The notes: generated by a model from the letters alone, not told the origin. A DNA stretch of 64,000 nucleotides from Craterostigma plantagineum (GCA_027422505.1 JAPQWV010000051.1:3501501-3565500); one strand, 5' to 3'. Shown: positions 42,937-54,327, counted from the stretch's first letter. A program made the numbers and translations.

Positions 42937-44178
42937 ATGGCGGCCCCCTCCTCGTCCTCAAAGGTCCAGAAACTGCAAAAAGACGACCTAATTCTAGTAA
43001 AGAGAGAAAATCAGCCACCGTCGTCGACGAGATATATTCCCATCGAGTTGATAGAAATCATATTATCAAAGCTGCCCATCAAAGACGTCCTTAGGTTAAA
43101 ATCTGCGTCAATATCATGGAGCGCGAGTATACCCAATCCTCGATTCTCAAGACTTCACCTCGAAAACGGCCGTCAAATCACAGACGACGATCGGAATCAG
43201 CTTTACGTTTGGCCGTCGCTTGAATCGGCGGCGATCTACCATCTAGGAAGGTTCGATTGGTCTACTAATACGTTCGAAGTCGTATCTCGCCTAAAGTGCC
43301 CGATCATCATCCACGGCCCATCGCCGCCGTTGTGCTCCTATGGCTGCTTCTTAACCCCTCGCCCGATCATCATCAACGGCCCATCGCCGCCGCCGCAGCC
43401 GTTGTGCTCTTGCGATGGCTTCTTCTTAATCTACGAATCGGTGAGCAGATCGTGCCTTGTGTGGAATCCCATGACTCAATCGAATTTTTCCTTCGCTTAC
43501 CCATCTGAAATCATGAAGGGTCCCCACGAAACCACCCACGGATTGTGCTACGATCCTTCGGAGGACGATTACAAGGTCGTTTTCGTCAACTGGGTGTCTA
43601 TGCTTTACACTGTCTTCTCTTGCAGAAACAATTCTTGGACAGAACCGGAAAAGTTCCCTTACTTGAGGCTAGGAGCACCAAAAGATCCTGGGCACTCTGT
43701 CGGAGGAATTCCTTACTGGGTCGTCGTTACTGATGACGTCAGCGTCGCTTGCATAGCCTACTTCGATGCAAAGGAGCGCCGATTCAAAGAGTTGAACAGG
43801 CCAGACGAGTTAGCTGGAAAGTGTTACTGGCTTCGATTGACTGATTTTAATGGAAGGTTGTGTCTGTATGCGAAGGAGGTTGAACGTATAGAAGGAATAT
43901 GGGTGCTGCTAACGCATGAGAATTCTTGGAAAAGGTTGCCGTTAGTAGAAGATTCGGTGGGAATGGAATGGTGGTCGATGATGACGATGAAGAAGTTGCT
44001 TCTTACAGAAGATGGGAGTGTTCATACCTCATATATGGACTTCACATTTATTGCCCCTGGTTTTTTAATACTTGATCATAAAGATAGCAGCAAAGTTTGT
44101 AGGTTTACCGGTCCTAAGGAGATTGCTTCCGAAGTTATTGCCGTCAGAGCTACTTTGGCGGTCTTACCTTCGCCCTAA
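42937..44178 (+). CDS. F-box protein with FBA/kelch-type C-terminal domain
   Basis: 413 residues, single exon, start in a strong CCATGG context. The F-box spans about residues 29-70 (YIPIELIEIILSKLPIKDVL, LKSASISWSASIPNPRFSRLH). The rest follows the plant F-box-associated pattern: FFLIYESVSRSCLVWNP, HGLCYDPSEDDYKVVFV, CRNNSWTEPEKFP, then CIAYFDAKERRFKELNRP and LCLYAKEVERIEGIWVL. Such proteins link substrates to SCF (Skp1-Cullin-F-box) ubiquitin ligases. Residues about 124-160 hold a tandem duplication: PIIIHGPSPPLCSYGCF and PIIINGPSPPPQPLCSCDGF. No defect seen. Confidence 0.93.
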   Translation: MAAPSSSSKVQKLQKDDLILVKRENQPPSSTRYIPIELIEIILSKLPIKDVLRLKSASISWSASIPNPRFSRLHLENGRQITDDDRNQLYVWPSLESAAIYHLGRFDWSTNTFEVVSRLKCPIIIHGPSPPLCSYGCFLTPRPIIINGPSPPPQPLCSCDGFFLIYESVSRSCLVWNPMTQSNFSFAYPSEIMKGPHETTHGLCYDPSEDDYKVVFVNWVSMLYTVFSCRNNSWTEPEKFPYLRLGAPKDPGHSVGGIPYWVVVTDDVSVACIAYFDAKERRFKELNRPDELAGKCYWLRLTDFNGRLCLYAKEVERIEGIWVLLTHENSWKRLPLVEDSVGMEWWSMMTMKKLLLTEDGSVHTSYMDFTFIAPGFLILDHKDSSKVCRFTGPKEIASEVIAVRATLAVLPSP

Positions 44179-44610
44179 ACTATCATTCAACTGTATCTCT
44201 TCTGTGTGTGTTTGTGAGTGTGATTAGTGACCTGTTCGTCTATTTATTAGTCCGCAAGTTTGGGTGTGGGTGAAATTAGTTACTCTCTTTCTTATTACTA
44301 GTACTTTTTGGCACCGTCATGCCCTATGATTTAATAATTATATGGTGCTCTATATTTATTGCGGAATTGATGAAATATAATTTGTAAATATAAAAAGAGA
44401 ATTAATTTTAGGGGTGTAAGTATGATAAGTAAAAAACATGAAAATTATTAACAAATTAAATAAAAATAGAGGGATTAAATTACAAAAAAAATATGACATA
44501 CCAAATGTGGCAGTTTATAGCCACGCAACACCCCCTAAATAATAGTTTAGATAACTTCACTACTATTATTTTTTAGTGGGCTTTTCAATTGCTTAGGCCT
44601 ATTTTAAGTT
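44179..44610. other. 3' flank of the F-box gene
   Basis: AT-rich, no gene. The last 10 bp before the next element (TATTTTAAGTT) resemble the outer end of the foldback element resumed at 48945. Confidence 0.5.
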
Positions 44611-45318
44611 GGGGACTCAACACTTAAATACCTAGATGGATAAAAAAAGATCAGATCAGTCCCCTGTCAGACATTTTTATAAGCTAGGTACCCACTGAAT
44701 TATATTTTACTGTCTTACATGGGGTTTCATTTCAGCGTAGGTTCGTTCATAAAAAAAATCATACACCATCCCAAACCCAAATAGCTCGGCCTTCTTCCCG
44801 AAATCGACCCGTGGTTTTTTTGCTTCAGATTCATCGCGTGGGTTCTCGCTTCCTCGTGGTATTCCCATTCTGAAATCGACATTCTTCCCCAAAAGGTAAG
44901 TCACTCGCATTATGAAATCGCCGTGGTCTTTTGTCTGGGTGGGTTTTCGCTTGCTCTGTGGAGAATCAATAGGCTTGTATCTAGTTTGTTTTTGCCATTA
45001 TTCGTTGGGTTTAAGCATTTTCGGTTAATGCTCGTAACAATTTCTGCGTCTTTGTCGAGTGAATTGATTTGTTGTTCGATTTGGGTTTTTTTCGAATGGT
45101 TCAATTTATTGTGGTAGATTTGCGCGTGTTTTGTCGAATGGGTCGATTGGCTGTGGTCGATTTTGATTATTTCGAATGGGTCGATTTGGTTTTTTTTGGA
45201 TGGGGTAAATTTGTTTCGGTACAACGCGATCGCTGTATTTAATACCATTTGTTTGGGCACATTGGTACCCATATGTAATAAAATGGTACTGCTTCTTAAC
45301 AGTTTTGCTTTTTTGCAG

Positions 45319-45436
45319 AAATGCCTCCGCGGAACAGATCTGAGCTGTCTTCCAGGTGCCATCTTGCGCTCTTTCGATCTACCATAAGCACTTTGGAGGG
45401 TAGCATGACCCCGGAGCAAAAAGAAGCTATAAGAAG
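45319..45436 (+). pseudogene. Exon-like fragment captured in TIR element 3
   Basis: Acceptor TTTTGCAG, then an ATG at 45321 opening MPPRNRSELSSRCHLALF and MTPEQKEAIRR, followed by a donor GTCTCT. Base composition here is clearly more gene-like than around it. The L.P.Q..AI pattern recalls the first exon of transposon-carried Ulp1-like genes of plants, but this is weak. No downstream exon was established. Confidence 0.4.
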
Positions 45437-46114
45437 GTCTCTGTTTCATTTTTTGTAGATATGCAAAGATGTCACATTCGTTTGCTCGAATTGTGACATT
45501 GATAAAGCCTTATAGTGCAGAGGCGAACACGTTTAGGTTGGGGGAGAATACGAATGTGGTATTCTCCACGTATTCTCCCCACACAAATTCAGCGTAGTAA
45601 TGGCCTTAACAAGTTTGATTTTATTTTTATTGATGAATTCAATGGTTTGGGCACTTTCAGATTCGGGATCCGATGACCTGGACTGCTAGAGCATTCATAA
45701 GTTTTAGCATTGGGCATATTCCGTCTACTGTGCTGCAGTTTTGTGTTAGTGTCGTTTTTATATTGTGCAGGCTCATTTTCTGACGATATTGGACACGGAA
45801 GTATGGGTATCAATGTAAGAAGAAGGTGGATCCAGAGTTTAACCGGTCCAATTTGGCGACGTAGATTGTGGGGTGCATGCCTTATTAACCATAGAGGAAC
45901 ACGTTGTCGACACCCCAAAGTTCAAGAAATATGGCAAACAATACGTGACGAGCACAGTTGTATGCTAGATCTATTTCGATAAGTTATTTGACTTGGGGAT
46001 GAGACTGTTTGGAGACATTGTTGTTTATGTTCGCTAAGTTATTTGACATGGGGATGAAACTATTTGGAGACTCAGTGATGTCGTTTGTTGTGTAGTTCTC
46101 TGAGACTTTGTCAG

Positions 46115-46620
46115 TAAAATTTTATGCAGTACCATAGGTTTTTATAGTACCTTATCTTTTACATATAGAGTACCATAATATGTAGTTTTACCGTATCATT
46201 ATATAAATATATGGCGTACCATAAACAGAAGATATGAAATACCTTGCCTTTTATATTAGCGTACCTTATCATTTAAATACAAAGTACCATAATATGCAGG
46301 TTAACCATACCAGTATGTAAATATATGGTGTACCATGAATAGAAGATATGAAGTACCTTGTCCTTCATATTACCGTACCATATCTTTTACATACAGAGTA
46401 CCATAATATACGGGCTAACCGTACCATTATTTATATATGTACCGTAGCATAAATAGAATATATAAAGTACCTTATCTATGTACAGTAAGGTACCTTATCT
46501 TGTACAGTAAGGTACCTTATCATTTACAATAATCTGCAGGTTTACCGTATCACTATGTATACATATATGATACCCTAATATGCAAGTATACCGTACCATT
46601 TGTTATACAATCGAAAATAA
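46115..46620. repeat. GTACCATA/GTACCTTATC repeat cluster
   Basis: Roughly 40-60-bp units with TACCTTATC(T)TTTACAT, AGAGTACCATAATATGC and TACCATAAATAGAA(G)ATAT, repeated 4-5 times in TIR element 3. Confidence 0.8.
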
Positions 46621-47309
46621 ATAGATTCCTAAGTGAATCGCGTTGTTCTGCGTGATTTTGACAATACCTACAATAATAACATGAAAAAAATAAAACAAAA
46701 TGCACATGTAGGACTCACCATATTTTTCAAATTATGTTGTAAGATGTTCTTGCTTCTATCCTTGTATTCTAATGAATCTTGGAGTTCGAAGGTTTAATTC
46801 ATGGCGTGTCGGGCCTAATGCACCTAATTTGATTTGAAACGTAACTAATTCTCTATATTAGTGTTTTAGGTGGTTCCCGATGAAAAATTAATTCGTACGA
46901 CCTCGAAAAATACTAACCCTAGTATGACGTACAACATATTTAAGGGACATCGTACCTTTTTTAGCTTTTTAGGGGTATCTATATTTTGTTTTAAGCGTAC
47001 CATCTCAGAAACGGTTGTAGTACCAAAATTACAAATGACACCAAACATTTTGTAAAAGGTAACGACATGTCAGAGGAGCAGTCTTTTTTATTTATTACCT
47101 CGAACGTCAGAAATATGTCCAGCTATGACAGTAAAATGTCATAAATATGTCCAGTCATGACAGAAAAACGTTAGAAATTGCCTCTTTCTTTCTCCACATC
47201 AACATCTTCTAAAATGCTTTCATTTCTGACTAAATATAGCCAAGTCTTAAATTCGAACTTACTTTTATTTATACGGTACATATTTCTAAAACGATACAAT
47301 ACCATCCGT

Positions 47310-47860
47310 GGTAAGTTTAGTGTACCTTATTTGCCTATATTGCAGTACCTTGTTGGCTTATATTACAGTACTTTGTTGCCATATATTAGAGTACCTTGTT
47401 GGCTTTTATTATAGTATTTTGTTGCATATATGCCCGTCTCTTTGTTCTCATATATTACATTACCAAGCTGGCATAAATTACGCTATCAAATTTGCATATA
47501 TTAGGGTATCAAACTGGCATATATTACAATACCAAATTGGCATATCTTACTGTACCAAATTGGCATATATTACTGTACCAAATTGGCATATATTAGAGTA
47601 CCAAACTAGCTAAAAATGTAAAAAAATTGGAAACTTAAAGAAAATTGGAATTTTTTTTAATTCAAAAAATGGAATAATGGAATTGTATTTTACATTACCA
47701 AAGTTGCATATGTATCAAACTGACATATATTACAATACCAAATTGGCATACATTACGGTATCAAACTGACATATATTACAGTACGAAATTGACATTTATT
47801 ACATTACCTTGTTGGCATATATTACAGTACCTTGTCATATGTTACAGTACATTGTTGGCA
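47310..47860. repeat. ATTGGCATATATTACAGTACC repeat cluster
   Basis: About twenty imperfect copies of a 20-25-bp unit (TTGGCATATATTACAGTAC and variants), separated by a short AT-rich gap near 47620-47690. ORF 47308-47613 only translates the repeat. Confidence 0.85.
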
Positions 47861-48268
47861 TCATTTAGACAAAAAGATTGAGCCATATCCTATTGACACA
47901 TTTGGATAAAAGAATAACCTACTGGCATCATTTGGATAAAAGAATGTGTCATTACCATACGAAAGAACAACAAAAAAAGGTTTTTGGGACAAAAGCAGTA
48001 ACAAAATAAATGGCACATACGGACCCTTACGTCGATACGGACTCTCTACAAGGCGATTATTCCCGTATTTCCCACATATTTTGAACTTGTTGGATCTTCT
48101 ATCTACCTGAGAAGGAATCCTCCGCTTCTTTCGGCAACCATGAAGAACACGAATGTTTGGGTGACAAATAAAATTCCCGTCATCGGTTTGAGCATTCATC
48201 TCGTTCGTCGTTGCTTCATTGATCGATACTAAGAATGACTCCCTTTTATACTCACACAATGCAAACAA
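47861..48268 (-). pseudogene. Zinc-knuckle-like C-terminal relic of a FAR1/MULE-type protein
   Basis: 135 open codons. HGCRKKRRIPSQVDRRSN followed by FKICGKYGNNR resembles the Lys/Arg-rich tail and CCHC-like end common in FAR1-related and MULE transposases (KRIPSQVEK...C..CG..GHN). The knuckle is incomplete: the first Cys and the His are missing. Upstream residues (EYKRESFLVSINEATTNEM) are not recognised. It is the only hint of a transposase-type gene in this element. Confidence 0.4.
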
Positions 48269-48951
48269 CGTTCCACCACTAACCGAACTTGTAGAAGGTA
48301 TATTTTCGGATAATATGACAACTTGTATGAATGGTACATCTAATTAGTTTACAATGGTACAGCGTACGCGGACATCTTGGTACCGTATAGGCACATAAAA
48401 TGGTACGTAATAAACAAAACAAATGGTACATAATAAACATAAGAAATGGTACGTAATAACAGTTATATAAAGAAATCTGAAATCCGGATGGCTTCGCCTC
48501 AATAACTATCAAATACAGACATCCCACACTTACATCGAGCTCTTAGATCGCATCAACTCCCGGATCTAGGTTAAGCTTGACTTCACGAGTGCAATTGATT
48601 AATCAAACAGCAAAATAAAAGCTTACATGACAAAATCGAGACCCTAAATCGAGAACCCAACATGGAATAAGCTCGTCGCTCGTCGTCCGGCGCCACCACG
48701 AGCAGAAGGCGGTCGTCAATTGCAGAGATGAAGCTCGAAATTTCGTTGACGTGGGGATGGAAATCAATTTTTGCAGAGAAAATGTATTGTAAATCATTTA
48801 ATAAGGGTATTTTGGTAATCTTAAGTTATTAGGTACCTAGGTGTAAAATTTTTATTCAAATGGGTACCTAACTATAAAACATATCTGACAAGGGACTGAA
48901 GTGGTTTTTTAGTTTTCTATTAGGTATTTAAGTATAGATTCCCGTTTCAAG

Positions 48952-50199
48952 TTATATTAACCAAATAGGGTTGTTTGGGAATATATTGATAAAATAGTGG
49001 AAATCGTTATCTTTGGAAGCGACATCACGGCTATTGCCAGCGATGGTCGATTAACTAACTTAACTAATCGTAATATTTAATTAATAGAATACATAATGTT
49101 GAACTATTAATAAAATAGTTTAATAATTAAGAATTGAATTATGAACAAGTAATTAAATGATATGAGTTGTTAAGCACTTGTTCACTTCGCAAGATATAAA
49201 CTCAGTATCATTTTGAAAATTACAAAGTAACCTTTACTTCATTGGTACATAACGTTAATTAAAATTATTCTTATGAATATCGAAAAATAAAAGATATGCA
49301 TATCAATTTAATCCATGAAACAAATAATAGACTGGCACTGCTTATTTATTTTTATCATATAAATCACATGAAATAACGATGATTTTATGAAATTGTGGAA
49401 TGAGGATATTTAAGCCTTTTCGCAATAATAATAGTTGAATTAATTATATAGCCCATCCAACAAGCCTGATATAATTGTCAGATTAAATTACTTAATTAAT
49501 ATTAAAAAATGTTGGACTGGATTAAATTTATACTTTATTTATTTTTATTTTATTCTGATTTATTTTAAAATTTTTTAATTTAAGCGGGCTTAGACCGCGG
49601 TCCGCCAGGGGCGGGGCGGGCCAGCTTTTCTTAGGCCCGCCAAATGGGGGTGAGCCCGCCCCGCCAATGGGCAGGCTTCGGAGGGCTACGGGCCGGCCTG
49701 CCCCGCCGGCCCGTTTTGACAGGTCTATATATAACTGGTATAGTGGGATGGGGCTATAATTAATAAAACTATTAGTATTGCTATAATCGTTATTTCATGA
49801 GATTTATATGATAAAAATAAGTAAACCAACACCAATTTATTATTTGTTTCATGGCGATCAAATTGATATTTATATATTTTATTTTTCGATATTCATAAGA
49901 ATTTTTTTTATTAAAATTATGTACTAAGTAAATGTTACTTTTGTAATTTCTGAAACAATAGTGAGTTTATATCTTGCAAAGTGAAAGTTGGACGACTCAT
50001 ATATCATTTGATTACTTAAACATAATTAATAAACTTTTTTATTAATAGTTCCAGCTTTAATAATTAAATATTAAGATATAGTTAAGTTATCAAGTTAAGC
50101 TACCATCGCTGGCAATAGCCGCGACGTCGCTACCAACGGCAACGATTTCCACTATTTTATTAATATATTTCGAAACAACCTTATTTTATTAAATATAAT
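48952..50199. mobile_element. Foldback element with roughly 440-bp inverted arms
   Basis: The left arm (48952-49400) is repeated in reverse complement at about 49770-50199. Matching blocks include AAAATAGTGGAAATCG, GCTATTGCCAGCGATGGT, TTGCAAGATATAAACTCA (one mismatch), TTCTTATGAATATCGAAAAA and TATCATATAAATC. The loop (49400-49770) includes a GC-rich insert. The arms could form a long hairpin RNA. Target duplication not established. The left end may continue on the far side of the 44611-48944 insertion. Confidence 0.8.
49580..49735. repeat. GC-rich GGCGGGCC-type insert in the foldback loop
   Basis: A strongly GC-rich patch (AGCGGGCTTAGACCGCGG, GGGCGGGGCGGGCC, GCCGGCCCGTTTTGACAGG) in otherwise AT-rich sequence. 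Similar but shorter motifs occur at 58940-59050. This type is common in plant intergenic DNA. Confidence 0.6.
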
Positions 50200-50881
50200 T
50201 TAAAATAGGTCTTTTTTTTCCAAAAATTTAAAATAGATCTTTTTTTCCCTTTTTAGTTCATAATTTGCAGGTTTTGGTTTGATTTGACTACTAACCATGT
50301 ATGGTATGACATCTTCGTTCGCCTCACCTTTTTCAGAAAATCTTGTGCCTGACTGAATTCATAGACCGATTTACACGTTTTGGCCCGAATTCTAATCTTC
50401 CTGCAGTTTGGTCCGATACTCGTTTTTTTAAAGAGCAAACTAACTCAGGCCTATTAACAGTTTCATTTGAATTTTGGCCCCGTTGCCTTTAATTTCAGTT
50501 GAAAGAATCCATCTTATGTTTGTCTTAGAGTTAAGGACTTGCACTCATTTGCCCTTGATTCTTGTGAAAATTACATATCTATACCATCATCCCTCGTGTC
50601 CGAGTTAGAGTAGATCGACAATTCTTACAACACCCAAAACGATCTGCAATCTCAGAAATCTTCAATGTTATTGAGCGAAAAAAGGTATAGGTCAATTTTT
50701 CATGGGTCCTCGTAAAAAAGGAAAATTTTCGACAATATGTTGGAAAAATTTTGGAAACACGAGTGAGATCTTGACTTTGTGCTCGAATATGTGGATTCAC
50801 ACCAATTTGGATGTGGGTCTTAGTAATCGACACGAAATAACAACAAATTTTGCTGCGATTGAGATCGAAATATTTTCAATT
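50200..50881. other. Intergenic, nothing recognised
   Basis: AT-rich, no domain in any frame. The ORFs at 50253-50438 and 50579-50833 have no recognisable motif. Confidence 0.5.
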
Positions 50882-51136
50882 TCAGTAATACATCATTTTA
50901 TCTGAGTAGCAATTTCTTCTAGTTCGGAACTCTACCTTCAAAAACAATAACATATTCTTAAGATTGAGGAATAAATCTTGCTGCCACACCATCAAGATTC
51001 TCCCATTAGGATGATAATTCAAATTGATTAAATGGCTCCAACCTTTGAAACACCTGTCCATAATTAACTTCATATTCTCCTTCTTAATCTTGGTCTCAAT
51101 AAAACAAGCTAGGTTAATCTGTAAGTTTTTTTGCAT
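50882..51136 (-). pseudogene. LINE endonuclease fragment
   Basis: The 84-codon frame includes LACFIETKIKKENMKLIMD and CFKGWSHLINLNYHPNGRIL followed by MVWQQD. This is the ETK...GW...NGRI.V.W pattern of the apurinic-type endonuclease of plant L1-like retrotransposons. Only about 60 residues remain, with no reverse transcriptase nearby. Confidence 0.7.
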
Positions 51137-52116
51137 AATAAACTAATCTCAGCTTGTTTGTGAGGGGTATACATTCCATACCAAGGACCTATCCATGAGG
51201 AGGGGATCCAACCCTCTCTATGAGAGGTTTGGAAACACAATACATATGAAAATTATTTTATTAATGCATAAATTGAATCAACATTATTTATATATATAAG
51301 TACATATGAACCGAAGATTACATCAATTTAAATATGTTACAACTACAGATAACGACGGAGGTATCAATAAATAGAAAACCTAAATGGGGTTCGGATAGGC
51401 GTGGGCTATCGATTCAAGTTTCGGGTACCCGAACCGACCCGATTTGAGATCGAAAGAAAAATCTGGTTCGAAGTCGAGATCGGATTTAAACTCGATACCG
51501 GCTTACGCATTTCTAGTTGGGGATCGAGTAGCAATAAGCTACCCGATTTACCCGAATATGTAAAATAAGCCAGCTAAACTCTCATATATAAACTAAACAC
51601 AACTAATAAAAAGAAAAAAAAACTCAAACATAAAAAATAAGCCCAGCTAATAAAATAACGTGACATAGTTAAGTTGCTTTTTTTTTTTGTGGTGTTGAAT
51701 TTATTTTATTGTTCATGTTTATGTTGTTGAATTTATTATTATTGGTGCTGTTGGAATTTTTTAGTGTTGATGGTGTTTAATTTCTTTAATTAAACTTAAT
51801 TTAAGCTTATCTAAAGTTAAAAAATAAAAATATAAAGAAAAATAACACGACCCATAAATTAATTTGACGGTGTTGAACTTATTTTATTGTTGAAGGAATT
51901 GAACTTAATTTAATCTTATTTTTAAAAATAACACGAATCCGACTCGCGTGTACGTGCATTTGATTAGGTTGGGATCAGCGGTCAAACTCACTATTCGATT
52001 ACATATGTCCATAAATATATATAAATTGGTGTAATCTCCGGTTCAAATGTTGAATTCTAATCGGCCGACTTTACACTGACCCATAAAATGAACTGTGTTC
52101 GACTTCATGTAGTCCG
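51137..52116. other. Intergenic, nothing recognised
   Basis: AT-rich, with the Lys- and Asn-type codon bias of noncoding DNA. No ORF over 60 codons. Confidence 0.6.
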
Positions 52117-54327
52117 TCACTCGTACGTAACTTGCACATTAAATAGGACAACTTTAGAAAGCTTAAACATAGATAACAACACAATATAAAAAGTGTGAAT
52201 CAACGTCCTCCACGACCTCTTCAATTTTGCCTGAGACGTGAGCCTCTTAATCCATTTCGCTATGATTACGAGTTGTGCGAGGCCTATCCAATCCTCTTCT
52301 ATCACGTCGGTCTTCAGTATGTACAAGTGAAAAATCAGCAGGCTCCCATTTTCGCTGTCACATAGTGGATGAAACGTTCTCTGATATGACTCAAAATATG
52401 CTTCATTACTGTAGAAAGGAGCAATGAATTGCGTGCTAGTAACATTACAACTGCGGCACTCCGCCTACGCATGAGAATATGGAATGAAATACGTGTCCCA
52501 TTTTCCACAAGTGCACGTCCAATGTTAACAGAGTCACAGGCATAGAGGTATAGACCTTGGCTATATGCATTCGCGTGTCAAACGCAGTTACGTAATGTCC
52601 AAAAGAAGCAGTCGACCAGTCATTGAACATCCTCTACACATAAGGAGGCCGGGTTTTCGGACTATCCATCGCTCCAGCTGCCTGTTGATACCTATCACGA
52701 AAGTATGTAGCACAATTGGAGAAGGTGAAGTCGACAAGAGGCAATAAGAGGGCCCCTTTCAACACTCCATTAAGGGCCTTTGAGATGTTTGTCGTCATTA
52801 AACCACACCGAAGCCCACCATCATGAGCGAACGTCCATTTACCACACCGATGTCATCTACCTCCACTGAGTACAAAGAAAAATATAATGAAATGGCGTTA
52901 AACTATGAATATAATACATGGATGGAGATCTAAAATTAAGCATACCGCGTGATTATCCAACGCATGAATACTAAGTTCAAGAACCATCTCCAAGAAGGTG
53001 TGCTTTCGGTTGTAACGATGGCAAAAGCAAGTGGAAAAAGTTCTTTGATTTGTATCAAGGGCTGATGCAATCAACATTTTATGCTTTAATTGTAATATAA
53101 AGTGTGTACCGTCAACACAAACAACTCTACGGCAATGCTTGAAGCCATCGATGCAAGGTTTGGATGCCCAAAATACATATCCAAATTTCTTAACTCCCGA
53201 CATATCTTGAAGATGTCACCACTTCGCGACAGTCCGTGGTTGTTACGTTGCAACGCCTTCATGAAATAGGAAGCTGTTGCACTGAATTTAAACGTTTTCT
53301 TTGGCTCCATTAAGTCCATACCATGAATGTATGAGATCCCGTATCCAAAGTATCCTTTACAAGCTATTCTACATTCTTTGGTAGATATTGTGGGTCGTTC
53401 TTCACTAATTCGATTAATATTCTCGCAATTTTGTTTCGTGAAACATTACGATGTGTGCTAGCCAACTCATGCGTGAAGCATGTGAGGTCCTTCGTATCCC
53501 GTTACTATCCAAAAACCGCTTCTCGGTTTGAAGACTACTCGCAATCTGAAATGACATTCCTCGTTGTGATTGCATTTCACGCTCCATGCGGTCTGATTAC
53601 TTTCAGTAACGTGGATCCCACGTCTAACCACCCTCAAAATGGTAATGGTTAACAACATATTTCCAGTGATTTTTGCTATTAAAAGTCATACCTACGGAAA
53701 ACGCGGAATCGTCCCTATCGTAAAAATCACCACCGGCTTTGTCAACTTCTGGTGGGTCATTTCATAAGTGGAATTAAGCGACTGTCTGGTACAATACTCG
53801 AGTCTCTTCCGGTTCTATTGGCATGTCATTTTTTGGTCCATCGATATTACTAAAATCATCTTCTGCGGGATCTGGAAAATCTCTAGTGCGCCAGCCTCCT
53901 AATCAGCTTCAGAATCGCTAATGTCACTGTCTTGCGCGTCTTCATGAACAATCTCATGTTTCGCTACTGTCAAACTAGTAGGAACACAACGACTACTCGA
54001 AGCTATATATTCGTGAGGGGCGTCGAACGACATATCTGTCAGCCCTTGGGTAAACGACGTAATGTCAGGAAACGAATAAGTCAGTGCGAAATTTGAGTAC
54101 TCATCGAGAGCATCTTTTTTGCGATTGAACTGAACGTTCGCAGTTACCTTGACAAATGCCTCAACATAATCAAGTTCCGCGTCGGGATCAAAGAGTTGTG
54201 CGAGCTCCACATCGTTAGACATATGCAAGAGCTTCTGATATAACCGAGAGTGTTGATAATATTCGTTGTTCACCCAAACGATTAAAGAAAGATAAGTGTT
54301 TTCGACGGAACTCATTTCGTTCAACAT
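52117..54327 (-). pseudogene. Mutator-like (MULE) transposase relic
   Basis: Pieces in the correct order on the minus strand. 54327-53899: N-terminal acidic region (ELAQLFDPDAELDY, DAQDSDISDSEAD). 53658-53467: MuDR-type zinc region (SVKCNHNEECHFRLRV, WIVTGYEGPHMLHA). 53319-52898: MULE transposase core (YVFWASKPCIDGFKHCRR, VVCVDGTHF, MLIASALDTNQRTF). 52800-52445: LNGVLKGA-type helix, CATYFRDRYQQAAG and a decayed SWIM zinc motif (LDVHLWKMGHVF). The frame is shifted and stopped several times, so it is inactive. TIRs were not located. Confidence 0.85.

Larger units (their letters stand above)
44611..48944. mobile_element. GGTAC-type TIR element 3, 4.3 kb, with gene fragments
   Basis: Left end GGGGACTCAACACTTAAATA, right end (complement) CGGGAATCTATACTTAAATA. 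Both continue with AGTCCC(C/T)TGTCAGA and TAGGTACCCA blocks. Flanking 9-mers are TTTTAAGTT (44602-44610) and TTTCAAGTT (48945-48953), 8 of 9, which fits a MULE-like target duplication. End layout is shared with the elements at 20284 and 30788. The interior carries two gene-like fragments and long stretches of GGTACC/GTACCTT-type repeats. No complete transposase. Confidence 0.75.

Noticed and set aside
44910..45449. 179-codon minus-strand ORF
   Set aside because: No domain; it overlaps the better supported exon-like fragment on the plus strand.
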